Origin: an uncultured Chitinophaga sp.
GTDB lineage: Bacteria > Bacteroidota > Bacteroidia > Cytophagales > Cyclobacteriaceae
Length of the DNA stretch: 64,000 nt
Reading direction: 5' to 3'
Assembly: GCA_902168205.1 (NCBI GenBank)
Contig: CABHOK010000002.1
Location: 372,001 to 436,000 of the forward strand
The notes below the pieces were generated by a model. That model worked only from the letters and a program-made list of their open reading frames with translations, was not told where the DNA came from and searched no databases. The position numbers and the translations under genes were made by a program. Positions 44,249 through 53,682 of the stretch are shown here, piece by piece; position 1 is the first letter of the stretch; each line of letters starts with the position of its first letter.

Positions 44249-45127
44249 ATGATAAAATATAATCCGAAGACCTGGATGGCGCTTATTCTTCACTCGTATA
44301 GTCGCCACGTGTTACGGACTATGTTGCCAGTAATTATTTTTATGATGGTGTTTACTACCGGTGTGTGCTATGTTATTGTAAGTCATCTCAAGTTAAAGCC
44401 CAGTGAATTTCCGGTAACCACTACGGTACACTCTTTATTGGGTATAGTACTCGGTTTGTTCCTGGTGTTCCGTACTAACTCTGCGTACGATCGCTGGTGG
44501 GAGGGAAGAAGATCATGGGGAGGTGTGGTTAACAGTACGCGAAATTTTGCGCTTAAGTTAAATGCCTATATAAGCAAAGAGAATCATGAAGACCGCGATT
44601 GGTTCGCGAAGATGATTCCAAACTTTGTGTTTGCTATGAAAGAACATCTGCGCACCGGTGTACAGCTTACGGAACTGGAAGACGTGGATGGTACGTTGCT
44701 CGAAGAACTCAAAGCGGTGAAACATAAGCCCAATCGTATATCGGCATTGCTATACACCAAAGTAAATCAACTCTACAAAGAGAATAGGTTTACGGGCGAT
44801 CAGCTGATTAACCTGGACAAGGAACTGAAAGATTTTACAGACCTGATCGGAGCATGCGAGCGTATCAAGAATACGCCTATTCCATATTCGTACTCCATGT
44901 TCATCAAGAAATTTATATTCATATACATCTTTACCCTGCCGTTTGGTTTTGTAACCACGTTCGAATACTTCACCATACCCACGGTGTTGTTGGTGTCGTA
45001 TGTATTGTTGAGTGTGGAGTTGATCGCAGAAGAGATTGAAGATCCGTTTGGCCGCGATATAAATGATTTACCCACCGATGAACTGGCCGGTAAAATAAAA
45101 GACAACGTGCGCGAAATCCTTCTTTAA
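44249..45127 (+). CDS. bestrophin-family ion channel
   Basis: Membrane protein of 292 residues of the bestrophin/UPF0187 family. Typical segments: the N-terminal helix TMLPVIIFMMVFTTGVCYVI, LGIVLGLFLVFRTNSAYDRWWEGRRSWGGVVNSTRNFA, and near the end LPFGFVTTFEYFTIPTVLLVSYVLLSVELIAEEIEDPFG followed by DINDLP. Bestrophins form pentameric anion- or cation-selective channels; ion choice cannot be read here. It is divergent from the SPFH operon. Confidence 0.92.
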   Translation: MIKYNPKTWMALILHSYSRHVLRTMLPVIIFMMVFTTGVCYVIVSHLKLKPSEFPVTTTVHSLLGIVLGLFLVFRTNSAYDRWWEGRRSWGGVVNSTRNFALKLNAYISKENHEDRDWFAKMIPNFVFAMKEHLRTGVQLTELEDVDGTLLEELKAVKHKPNRISALLYTKVNQLYKENRFTGDQLINLDKELKDFTDLIGACERIKNTPIPYSYSMFIKKFIFIYIFTLPFGFVTTFEYFTIPTVLLVSYVLLSVELIAEEIEDPFGRDINDLPTDELAGKIKDNVREILL

Positions 45128-45165
45128 AAATACCCCGCACGTCATAGCTCAAAACTAGCAGCTAT

Positions 45166-45288
45166 TTAAAGTACCGTACTGATGATGAAGTATAGAATGA
45201 TCATCAGGATCAGCGAAGCATACATAATAAGGTCTACGCGTACATACGGTTTATACTCCTTATATAGATCTCTGAGCTTTCTGAACAT
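45166..45288 (-). CDS. 40-residue single-pass membrane protein
   Basis: A short frame that encodes a basic amphipathic N-terminus (MFRKLRDLYKEYKPYVRVD) and one strong membrane helix (LIMYASLILMIILYFIISTV). The polar-then-hydrophobic pattern, ATG start and a stop right after the helix argue for a real gene. It lies convergent to the bestrophin gene, 38 bases beyond its stop. No family is known to me. Confidence 0.55.
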   Translation of the reverse strand: MFRKLRDLYKEYKPYVRVDLIMYASLILMIILYFIISTVL

Positions 45289-45523
45289 GCTATTATTGAT
45301 TTAGATTGAAATTACCGGAGCCTTTTAAAAACGCTGTAAAGGTATTAACAATAATTTCTTCACGATAAGGCAACAAATATTTTCTTTTCTCGTCATAGAA
45401 AGCTTGCCCCACGTTGTTCACACATGTTTAGCATGTTTTTATATTTTTTTTATCCGGCAATAGGGGGTAATAACCATGTGATTGTCTTGAACCCAAATTA
45501 CATATACGAAACCCCAAGCACAG

Positions 45524-47878
45524 ATGATTCGATTTTTAGTTGTTGTGACTTTAGCCCTGGTAAGCACCATGGCGCGATCGCAGGAGAAAGTAACCCTGAA
45601 TGGTTACATAAAGGATGCTGATAACGGAGAAGAACTTATCGGAGTAACCGTTTACATTCCGCAGTTAAAAGCGGGCACTGCTACCAATGCGTATGGCTTT
45701 TATTCCATCACGGTTCCGAAAGGTACATATGAAGTACAATATACTTTTGTAGGCTATTCATCGCAGAACGTTACCGTTACACTCGATGCCGATGTATCCA
45801 GAAATATAGAGTTGGGTGGCGAAGCGCAGATCATGAATGAAGTAGAGATCTCCGAGCGACCACTCGATGAAAATGTGATCGCGGTACAGATGAGTAAAAA
45901 TACACTGAACATTAACCAGGTAAAAAAGTTACCGACCCTGTTTGGTGAAGTAGACATCATTAAAAATGTACAGGCATTGCCTGGTGTTATTTCTGCCGGT
46001 GAAGGAACTTCCTCATTCTTCGTACGCGGAGGTGGTGGCGACCAGAACCTTATACTCATCGATGAAGCCCCTATATATGATGCTTCTCACCTGGGGGGTA
46101 TGGTATCGGTTTTCAATGCCGATGTTATTAAAGAATCTGAACTATATAAAGGTGGTATACCTTCACGCTTCGGCGGCCGTTTGTCTTCCATCCTTGAAGT
46201 ACGCACGATCGATGGTAATAACAAACGCTTCGGTGTAACAGCCGGTATAGGTTCTATGGCGAGCCGTGTGATGATTGAAGCGCCTATCGTAAAAGATAAA
46301 AGTTCATTTATCCTCTCGGGCAGAACTTCGAACCTCGGACTATATCTGAAAGCTGCGAACACCGACAACAGCATTAACTTTTACGACCTGAATGCTAAAG
46401 TAAACTGGAGAGCGAATAACAAGAACCGTTTCTTCGTATCAGGCTATACCGGTCGTGATAAATTGTCTTTCTCCGATGGCGAAGTTGGTTTCGGCTGGGG
46501 TAACTCTACCGGTACATTCCGCTGGAACCATTTGTTCAACGAGAAGTTATTTTCGAATACAACGGTAATCCTCAGCAGCTTTGATTACTTGTTCGAGATC
46601 AAAGACCCGATACAAGGCTTCAAGTGGTCTTCCAACCTGCAGGAGCTTAGTGTGAAGAACGACCTTACGTACTTCCACACCGTTAACAACGAATTTACCT
46701 TCGGGTATCACATCACGGGCAGACGATTCTCTCCGGCAACTATAGAGCCTAACTCGGAAGAATCCATGTTTGAAAAAACAGTGTTCGATAAAATGTATGC
46801 ACTTGATCATGGTATATACCTGAGCAACCAGCGCAGAATTACCGATGCCCTCACGATGGATGTAGGGCTGCGTGTATCGATCTTCCAGAGCATGGGGCCG
46901 GGCAAAGTATATATCTACAACGATCCGAAAGACAATGCAGACCCTACTCGCGTAGATTCACTGGAGTATGGTTCGTGGAAGAGCATTAAGAACTTTGTGA
47001 ACCTGGAGCCGCGCTTCGGACTTCGTTATTCTTTGTCGGATGACAAGTCTATCAAATTGTCGTACAACCGCATGGTGCAGAATACACACCTCGTAGCAGC
47101 CGGCACGGTACCATTGCCTTTCAATACATGGAGCCCGAGTGGTTATTATCTGAAACCGCAGATCGCTGACCAGATCGCGCTCGGATATTTCCAGAACCTG
47201 AAAGATAATATGTACGAAGCGTCTGCTGAAATATACTATAAGGATATACAGCATGTAACAGACTTTGCTGATAATGCCGAGATCCAGTTGAATAAAGACC
47301 TGGTTACCGAATACAGACAAGGTGATGCATGGGCATACGGAGCCGAGTTTATGGTTACGAAAAAAGAAGGACGTCTTACGGGTATGGCAAGCTATACCTG
47401 GTCGAAAGCACTGCGCCAGATCGAAGGTGTAAACCAGGGACGTGAATATGTAGCGAACTACGATCGCAGAAATGTAGTAAACCTGAATGCTGCATTTGAG
47501 CTGAACGACAAGTGGACCTTTGGTGGAGCGTTTACCTATAGCACGGGTCGCCCTACCACCGTGCCGTCTGGTAAATATGAATATGGAGAGTATAATCCTG
47601 ACCAGGTAAGTGAGCGTAACGGATACAGGTTGCCAGCCTTCCACCGCCTGGATCTTTCCGCTACCCTGAACCCGCGCAAGAACGCAACCCGTAAATGGAA
47701 AGGCCAGTGGATCTTCTCACTATACAATGTATATAGTCGCAAGAATGCATTCACCGTGTATACCCGTACCAAGAAAGACAGTGATGGCGATATAATTGGC
47801 GATGGTACACAGAAAGAGGCCCGCATGGTATATCTCTTCCCGTTTATGCCGTCTGTTACCTATAACATTAAATTCTAA
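45524..47878 (+). CDS. TonB-dependent receptor with carboxypeptidase-like N-terminal domain
   Basis: Outer-membrane receptor of 784 residues. Signal peptide to ARSQ; residues 23-105 a CarboxypepD_reg-like domain (VTLNGYIKDADNGEELIGVTVY); then a plug domain (LPTLFGEVDIIKNVQALPGV, SSFFVRGGGGDQNLILIDEAPIYDASHL) and a beta barrel ending in VTYNIKF with terminal Phe. It is the short Bacteroidota class often paired with DUF4249 lipoproteins, and such a gene follows directly. The transported compound is unknown; peptide, metal chelate or oligosaccharide are all possible. Confidence 0.94.
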   Translation: MIRFLVVVTLALVSTMARSQEKVTLNGYIKDADNGEELIGVTVYIPQLKAGTATNAYGFYSITVPKGTYEVQYTFVGYSSQNVTVTLDADVSRNIELGGEAQIMNEVEISERPLDENVIAVQMSKNTLNINQVKKLPTLFGEVDIIKNVQALPGVISAGEGTSSFFVRGGGGDQNLILIDEAPIYDASHLGGMVSVFNADVIKESELYKGGIPSRFGGRLSSILEVRTIDGNNKRFGVTAGIGSMASRVMIEAPIVKDKSSFILSGRTSNLGLYLKAANTDNSINFYDLNAKVNWRANNKNRFFVSGYTGRDKLSFSDGEVGFGWGNSTGTFRWNHLFNEKLFSNTTVILSSFDYLFEIKDPIQGFKWSSNLQELSVKNDLTYFHTVNNEFTFGYHITGRRFSPATIEPNSEESMFEKTVFDKMYALDHGIYLSNQRRITDALTMDVGLRVSIFQSMGPGKVYIYNDPKDNADPTRVDSLEYGSWKSIKNFVNLEPRFGLRYSLSDDKSIKLSYNRMVQNTHLVAAGTVPLPFNTWSPSGYYLKPQIADQIALGYFQNLKDNMYEASAEIYYKDIQHVTDFADNAEIQLNKDLVTEYRQGDAWAYGAEFMVTKKEGRLTGMASYTWSKALRQIEGVNQGREYVANYDRRNVVNLNAAFELNDKWTFGGAFTYSTGRPTTVPSGKYEYGEYNPDQVSERNGYRLPAFHRLDLSATLNPRKNATRKWKGQWIFSLYNVYSRKNAFTVYTRTKKDSDGDIIGDGTQKEARMVYLFPFMPSVTYNIKF

Positions 47879-47926
47879 CGCATCATGAAAACACAAAAAA
47901 GCAATCTATTATATAAAGCATTGTCC

Positions 47927-48760
47927 ATGAAAAAAGCATTGATATATAGTCTCACGTTGCTCACGCTCGCTGCCTGTGAAGAGACAGTAGTGCTTGACCT
48001 GGAGGAAACGACACCGAAGATCGTTATTGAGGGACAAGTTACCGATCGGGCCGGCTACCAGTTTGTAAAGGTGAGCAAGTCAACCAACTTCTACGCCAGC
48101 GGTAAAACACCACGCGTTACGGATGCAACCATAACCGTAGCCGATGACCTGGGTAATGAATATACATTTGTACACAATCCGCGCAATCATGCAGACTCTG
48201 CCGGATATTATCTTCCGCAGACTCCGTTTGTTGGTGTGATCGATCGCACCTATACCCTGACTGTTGTGGCTGAAGGACAAACCTATACCGCGCAAGACAA
48301 ACTAAATCGCATTACTACGATTGATAAACTGGAATATCGTATTGATGAAGATGAACGCGAAGACCCGGAAGATCCGGGAAGATTCTACGAAGTGCTGATG
48401 TTCGTAAAGGAACCGAAGGAAACAAGAGACTATTATCTTTTCAAAACCTACCGTAACGATTCGTTAACATACAATTTGGATACCGATGTATACTATGCCG
48501 ATGATGAATTGGTAGGAGAGAACATCGATGGTTTCCCGCTGCCGATTTTCTATAGTGTAAATGACCTGGCCCGTGCTGAAGTATACAGCCTGAGTCGCGA
48601 TGCCTTTATTTTCTACCGCGACCTGGATAAACTGTTGAACAACGATGGCGGTATGTTTACCCAACCGCCGGCAGACCCACGTACTAATTTATCGAATGGA
48701 GCGTTAGGTCTGTTTCAGGTAAGCGCAGTGGTGAGTAGCGAGATTCGTATCAACGAGTAA
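47927..48760 (+). CDS. DUF4249 lipoprotein, partner of the TonB receptor
   Basis: A lipoprotein of 277 residues with signal MKKALIYSLTLLTLAAC. An ATG at 47885 would add 14 residues; the internal start fits a lipoprotein signal better. After EETVVLDLEETTPKIVIEGQVTD, typical of DUF4249, come beta-sandwich segments (FVKVSKSTNFYASGKTPRVT, YTLTVVAEGQTYTAQDKL). DUF4249 proteins probably sit on the outer surface and cap the receptor, in the way SusD caps SusC, but this is inference. A weak hairpin ends the unit. Confidence 0.87.
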   Translation: MKKALIYSLTLLTLAACEETVVLDLEETTPKIVIEGQVTDRAGYQFVKVSKSTNFYASGKTPRVTDATITVADDLGNEYTFVHNPRNHADSAGYYLPQTPFVGVIDRTYTLTVVAEGQTYTAQDKLNRITTIDKLEYRIDEDEREDPEDPGRFYEVLMFVKEPKETRDYYLFKTYRNDSLTYNLDTDVYYADDELVGENIDGFPLPIFYSVNDLARAEVYSLSRDAFIFYRDLDKLLNNDGGMFTQPPADPRTNLSNGALGLFQVSAVVSSEIRINE

Positions 48761-48776
48761 GTTTAGTCAGAATTAG

Positions 48777-48794
48777 GCAACGATAGTTGCTTTT
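48777..48794 (+). terminator. weak intrinsic terminator after the DUF4249 gene
   Basis: GCAAC-GATA-GTTGC followed by TTTT. The stem is only five base pairs. Confidence 0.45.
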
Positions 48795-48797
48795 CAC

Positions 48798-48859
48798 AAA
48801 AGGGAGTTTCATATTTCATACGGTAAACTATTCCGGATGAAAATATCACTCCCTTTTTT
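48798..48859 (+). promoter_or_regulatory. hairpin enclosing the start codon of the metallopeptidase-like gene
   Basis: AAAAGGGAGT (48798-48807) in the leader pairs perfectly with ACTCCCTTTT (48848-48857) in codons 4-7, and the next bases (CATATTTCAT against ATGAAAATATC) also pair with one bulge. The ATG at 48837 lies in the inner stem. Six T residues (48854-48859) end the right arm, so it could also stop transcription. Confidence 0.55.
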
Positions 48860-51803
48860 ATTGGCTATACTCTCGTTAGCAGTACATGCACAAACGCAGA
48901 CTATACTTGAAAATAACCCTATGGGTTTAAAGTGGTACCAGGTTAATACCCCCCATTTCAGAGTGCTTTTTCCGGAGGGGTTTGATGAGCAGGCCCAGCG
49001 CATGGCCAACACACTGGAATATATACATGCGCCTGAAGCGAAGTCACTCGGCACCAGGCCTCGAAAGATATCCGTTGTGTTGCAGAATCAATCTTCGGTG
49101 TCCAATGCCTTTGTATCGATGTTGCCGAGGAGGTCTGAATTTTATACCATGGCTCCTCAAGACTATAATTTTATAGGCACGAACGACTGGCTCGATATGC
49201 TGGCCTCGCATGAGTACCGGCACATTGTACAATATCAGCATGCAACGCGCGGGTTCAACAGGTTGTTTTATTATCTCTTCGGTAATCCGACATTGGCGGG
49301 TATGTCGCAGGTGGCAGCGCCTCAGTGGTTTTGGGAGGGCGATGCCGTGGTTACTGAAACAGCATTTACGCATAGCGGTCGCGGTAAGATACCGCAGTTT
49401 AATCTCGTGTTTAAAACCAATCTGCTGGAAGGCCGTACGTTCAACTATCACAAACAGTATTTACGATCGTACAAGCATAATATACCCAACCACTATGTAT
49501 TAGGGTATAACATGGTAAGCTACCTGCGCAGGAAAACAGACGACCCGGAGATATGGGGAAAGATCACAGCGCGATCGTGGAGTGTTCCATTTATACCGTT
49601 CGCTTTCTCTAATGCTATTAAAAATAAAACCGGGCTATATGTAAAGGATCTGTATAATGAGATGGCGGCAACGTATCGAAGCGAATGGCAGAAGGAGATT
49701 GACCAATTAAAGCTTACCTCTTTTGAAAAAGTAAATTCGCGATCAACAACAGCCTATACGGATTATCTATATCCACAACCCCAGGAAGATGGAAGTATAC
49801 TGGTGATGAAGCAGGGTATAGGTGATATTGAACAATTTGTACTGTTGAAAGATGGTCGAGAGAAACGAGTTTTTACTCCGGGTTTTGTTAACGATGCGGG
49901 TATGCTCTCAACGTCATATGCTTCGGTAATCTGGAACGAATTTGGGTACAATCCGCGGTGGCGGGTGAAGAATTTTTCGTTGATCAAGATATACGACTAT
50001 AGGACTAAACAAAAACGCATTCTGGGGGGAAGACACCAACGTTATGCCAGTGCAGCATTGTCGCGTTACGGAGATAAGATTGTAACCGTGCGTTCGGATA
50101 ACGACTATAGGAATACACTGGTTGTACTTGAACTGTTTACTGGGAAGCCTATAAAGGAATTCCCCAATGACGCTAACTATTTTTACTCCATGCCCCGTTG
50201 GTCTGATGATGCTTCGAAGATCGTTGTACTGAAAACAACCAGACAGGGAAAGATGCTTGTATCGATCGATTATGAGTCGGGTGTTGAACAGGAAATATTG
50301 CCGGCATCCCATGAAAATTTAGGACACCCTGTGCAGTGGGGTAAATATATACTCTTTAATTCGCCTGTTACTGGCATCGATAACATATATGCGATTGATG
50401 TGGAGACCAAACAACGGTACCAGGTTACGAGCAGTAAATATGGTGCCTTCAACCCGGCTGTAACAAAAGATGGCAAAACGTTATACTATAACGACCAGAC
50501 GAAAGATGGAATGGATGTGGTAAAGGCTCCGTTCGATCCATCATCGTGGACTATATATGAGGCAAAATCTCAGGCTGATCATGCTTACCGGCATCTCGTA
50601 GAACAGGAGGGAAGGCCGGGGTTGTTCGACAGCATCCCACAAAGCGTGTTGCCGGTAAAACGTTACTCAAAGCTGAAGGGAATTATTAATCCTTATAGCT
50701 GGGGATTTTTACTCACGAACGATTTGGCGCAGATCACTGCTGCTGTGGCATCGCACGATGTACTCAGTACGACTTCGATCACCGCCGGCTATGTATATGA
50801 CATCAACGAACGTACCGACCTGTGGCGTGCCGGTATCAGCTACCAGGGGCTATATCCCATCATAAACCTGACGGCAGAAAAAGGCAATCGTACAAATGAT
50901 GAAACGCTGGGTAGAAACAAAGCGGAGTTTACTTGGAATGAGACCACGGTAGAAGGAGGGTTGAGCATACCATTACTGCTTACGCGATCAAAATATATAG
51001 AGCAGTTGTCTGTTGGTAATTCGGTGGGCCTTACGCGGGTGTCGTCATTTGTAAATACTATTGAGCGAAACGGTACGGTTATCTACAAAGGCAAAGATCG
51101 TTTTGTGCCGTACAACGATACTCTTGACTATATATACAAAGATCAATTGAAAGATGGTGACTTCGTTTACAATCATTTCACCTTGTCATACTACAGATTG
51201 TTAAAGCCAAGCTATCGCGATTTTCTGTATCGTTGGGGACAGTCGCTAAATGTAGATTTGTACAGCACCCCGTTTGAAAGTGATTTCACCGGAAACCTGC
51301 TGGCCATTCGCAGTGTGTTTTATTTCCCAGGGTTAGCAAAGCATCATTACCTATACTCTCGTCTGGCGTACCAGAAAAGTTTACAGGGTATTGAAACGGA
51401 TATTTATACTTTTAGAAATCGAATTCCCAAACCACGGGGCTATAGCTATCCGCCTGATGAAAAGTTTTATACTTTGTCGCTGAACTATTCTTTCCCGTTG
51501 TGGTATCCGGATATAGCGCTCGGCCCGATTCTCAATATTCAGCGCATCAAGTTGAATACCTTCTATGATTACGGTAAAGGATATGGGAAGGAATATTTAT
51601 ATAACCGTGATACTGACAGAATATATTCTTCACTCACAGATGACACCTATCAATCCATCGGAGTTGAAACAACTTTTGATTTCAACTTTATGCGTTTCCT
51701 GCCGAAGTTTGAATTAGGATTTCGTACCTCGTATCTGAAGGCAAACCGGAATACAGCGGGAGGCACCGTGTTTGAGATTTTGATAGGGAATATCGGTTTT
51801 TGA
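48837..51803 (+). CDS. surface protein with HExxH peptidase-like domain, beta-propeller and barrel-like C-terminus
   Basis: An exported protein of 988 residues (signal peptide to VHAQ). The N-terminal 240 residues resemble gluzincin peptidases: HEYRH at 125-129 and a downstream WFWEGDAVVTET with a candidate third ligand (Glu168 or Glu174). Residues about 290-560 contain TolB/WD40-like blades (RWRVKNFSLIKIYDYRTKQ, RWSDDASKIVVLK, KYILFNSPVTGIDNIYAIDV). The last 400 residues show alternating amphipathic strands and end in EILIGNIGF, as in outer-membrane barrels. The protein is likely exposed at the cell surface; enzymatic activity is an inference. Confidence 0.78.
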   Translation: MKISLPFLLAILSLAVHAQTQTILENNPMGLKWYQVNTPHFRVLFPEGFDEQAQRMANTLEYIHAPEAKSLGTRPRKISVVLQNQSSVSNAFVSMLPRRSEFYTMAPQDYNFIGTNDWLDMLASHEYRHIVQYQHATRGFNRLFYYLFGNPTLAGMSQVAAPQWFWEGDAVVTETAFTHSGRGKIPQFNLVFKTNLLEGRTFNYHKQYLRSYKHNIPNHYVLGYNMVSYLRRKTDDPEIWGKITARSWSVPFIPFAFSNAIKNKTGLYVKDLYNEMAATYRSEWQKEIDQLKLTSFEKVNSRSTTAYTDYLYPQPQEDGSILVMKQGIGDIEQFVLLKDGREKRVFTPGFVNDAGMLSTSYASVIWNEFGYNPRWRVKNFSLIKIYDYRTKQKRILGGRHQRYASAALSRYGDKIVTVRSDNDYRNTLVVLELFTGKPIKEFPNDANYFYSMPRWSDDASKIVVLKTTRQGKMLVSIDYESGVEQEILPASHENLGHPVQWGKYILFNSPVTGIDNIYAIDVETKQRYQVTSSKYGAFNPAVTKDGKTLYYNDQTKDGMDVVKAPFDPSSWTIYEAKSQADHAYRHLVEQEGRPGLFDSIPQSVLPVKRYSKLKGIINPYSWGFLLTNDLAQITAAVASHDVLSTTSITAGYVYDINERTDLWRAGISYQGLYPIINLTAEKGNRTNDETLGRNKAEFTWNETTVEGGLSIPLLLTRSKYIEQLSVGNSVGLTRVSSFVNTIERNGTVIYKGKDRFVPYNDTLDYIYKDQLKDGDFVYNHFTLSYYRLLKPSYRDFLYRWGQSLNVDLYSTPFESDFTGNLLAIRSVFYFPGLAKHHYLYSRLAYQKSLQGIETDIYTFRNRIPKPRGYSYPPDEKFYTLSLNYSFPLWYPDIALGPILNIQRIKLNTFYDYGKGYGKEYLYNRDTDRIYSSLTDDTYQSIGVETTFDFNFMRFLPKFELGFRTSYLKANRNTAGGTVFEILIGNIGF

Positions 51804-51805
51804 AC

Positions 51806-51835
51806 TTGAAAATCACCTTTTATACTCTATTTTTG
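51806..51835 (+). promoter_or_regulatory. promoter of the pyruvate dehydrogenase E2 gene
   Basis: TTG (51806-51808), a 19-base spacer and TATTTTTG (51828-51835) match the Bacteroidota vegetative consensus exactly. The start codon is 85 bases downstream of the -7 box. Confidence 0.8.
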
Positions 51836-51920
51836 GAAGCTTAATGCAGGAAAGGATGCATTGCAACGGTTTGCGAAGCAGATATTTCCTTATTTAAAAT
51901 CTAAAAATCTACAATCGACA

Positions 51921-53558
51921 ATGGCAGAAATAATACGCATGCCCAAAATGAGCGATACCATGACCGAAGGCGTGGTCGCAAAGTGGCATAAGAAGGTGGG
52001 TGATTCCGTGAAGTCAGGCGAGTTAATGGCTGAAATAGAAACCGATAAGGCTACGATGGATTATGAATCTTTCAACACCGGTACAGTACTATACCTTGGT
52101 GTGAAAGAGGGCCAGGCGGTAAAAGTGAACGATGTCCTCGCTATTGTAGGAAATAAAGGAGAAGATTACTCAGCCTTGCTGGCAGGAGCATCCAACGCGG
52201 CAGCTTCCGGTGGCAAAGTTGAAGAACCGAAAGCAGCGGCTTCGGCACCTGCAGCGAGCGCAGCACCTGCGATCGATACATCCAACATCAAAGCTGAAAT
52301 TGTATTGATGCCGAAGATGAGCGATACCATGACCGATGGTGTTATTGCTGCATGGCACAAGAAGGTTGGCGACAGTGTGAAGTCTGGTGAATTGTTAGCT
52401 GAGATCGAAACAGACAAGGCTACGATGGAGTATGAATCATACAACACCGGTACACTGTTATATATAGGAGCTGATGCAGGCAAAGCTGTTCCGGTAAACG
52501 GAGTGCTTGCTATCATTGGTGAAAAAGGTGCTGACTACCAGACGCTGCTCAAGGCACACGAAGCAAAAGCTTCCGGCGGTTCTGCTCCGGTAGCTGCTGC
52601 ATCTAAACCTGCTGAAGCACCAGCGGCCACAGCATCAGCGGATGTTAGTGCTGATCATGGTACAAACGGAAGAATCAAAGCTTCTCCGCTCGCGAAGAAA
52701 TTAGCAAAAGACAAAGGATACGACATCAGTAAAATTCAGGGTTCGGGCGAACATGGCCGTGTAACCAAGAGCGATGTTGAGAACTATAAACCTGCTGCAG
52801 AAGCGAAACCTGCTGCTGCCGCTGGCAAAGAAGGTAAATCTGCTGCGCCAATCGTATTACCTCAGGTAATCGGCAAGGAGAGCTTCGAAGAAATACCAGT
52901 ATCGCAGATGCGTAAAACCATCGCGAAGCGTTTGGCAGAAAGTAAATTCTCTGCGCCTCACTTCTATCTGACCATGGAAATCAACATGGATAAGGCGATG
53001 GAAGCACGCAAGAGTATAAATGAGATCAGCCCGGTAAAAGTATCGTTCAACGATATCGTGATCAAAGCAGCAGCCGTAGCGTTGCGTCAGCACCCGGATG
53101 TTAACTCAAGCTGGCTTGGCGACAAGATCCGTAAGAACCACCATGTGAACATTGGTGTAGCAGTAGCTGTGAAAGATGGCCTGCTGGTTCCGGTAGTTCG
53201 CTTTGCCGATAGCAAATCACTTTCACACATTGCTGTGGAAGTAAAAGAACTCGCACAGAAAGCTCACGATAAAAAACTGCAGCCATCCGAGTGGGAAGGT
53301 AGCACCTTTACTATATCCAACCTCGGTATGTTCGGTATAGAAGAGTTCACGGCGATCATCAACCCTCCGGATGCATGTATACTCGCAGTAGGTGGTATAA
53401 AAGAAACCGCCATTGTGAAGAACGGACAACTGGTTGTAGGCAACGTAATGAAAGTTACACTGTCGTGCGACCACCGCGCAGTAGACGGTGCTGTAGGTTC
53501 GGCCTTCCTCAAAACGCTGAAGGGCCTCCTCGAAGATCCGGTAAGAATTCTGATCTAG
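51921..53558 (+). CDS. pdhC: pyruvate dehydrogenase complex dihydrolipoamide acetyltransferase (E2)
   Basis: E2 of 545 residues, with ATG at 51921 (MAEIIRMPKMSDTM) taken as start since the lipoyl domain begins there. Two lipoyl domains carry lipoylation lysines Lys43 (ETDKATMDY) and Lys166 (ETDKATMEY), joined by Ala/Pro linkers. A peripheral subunit-binding domain follows (IKASPLAKKLAKDKGYDISK, GSGEHGRVTKSDVE) and then the catalytic domain with SCDHRAVDGAVG near the C-terminus. It transfers acetyl groups to CoA in the core of the complex. E1 and E3 genes are not in the window. Its own promoter and terminator make it monocistronic. Confidence 0.95.
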   Translation: MAEIIRMPKMSDTMTEGVVAKWHKKVGDSVKSGELMAEIETDKATMDYESFNTGTVLYLGVKEGQAVKVNDVLAIVGNKGEDYSALLAGASNAAASGGKVEEPKAAASAPAASAAPAIDTSNIKAEIVLMPKMSDTMTDGVIAAWHKKVGDSVKSGELLAEIETDKATMEYESYNTGTLLYIGADAGKAVPVNGVLAIIGEKGADYQTLLKAHEAKASGGSAPVAAASKPAEAPAATASADVSADHGTNGRIKASPLAKKLAKDKGYDISKIQGSGEHGRVTKSDVENYKPAAEAKPAAAAGKEGKSAAPIVLPQVIGKESFEEIPVSQMRKTIAKRLAESKFSAPHFYLTMEINMDKAMEARKSINEISPVKVSFNDIVIKAAAVALRQHPDVNSSWLGDKIRKNHHVNIGVAVAVKDGLLVPVVRFADSKSLSHIAVEVKELAQKAHDKKLQPSEWEGSTFTISNLGMFGIEEFTAIINPPDACILAVGGIKETAIVKNGQLVVGNVMKVTLSCDHRAVDGAVGSAFLKTLKGLLEDPVRILI

Positions 53559-53577
53559 TAAATTTTGACCGATATAT

Positions 53578-53610
53578 ACTCCCTCTCCTTTCGAGAGGGA
53601 GTTTTGTTTA
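53578..53610 (+). terminator. intrinsic terminator after the E2 gene
   Basis: ACTCCCTCTC and GAGAGGGAGT form a perfect 10-bp stem with a CTTTC loop, followed by TTTGTTT. Confidence 0.9.
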
Positions 53611-53682
53611 GATATATTTTCCAGATTCTGCGAACGGCTTACAACGTATAGCCTGTACGCTCAACCCAAACGATATAGTGCA

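Noticed and set aside
46958-47644. 228-codon open frame on the minus strand inside the TonB receptor gene
   Set aside because: It is antisense to strongly conserved receptor sequence, has no signal or family features, and follows the codon bias of the real gene in shadow.
51921-52560. duplicated lipoyl domains of E2 as a recent repeat
   Set aside because: Two lipoyl domains are usual in E2 proteins; the likeness reflects family conservation.
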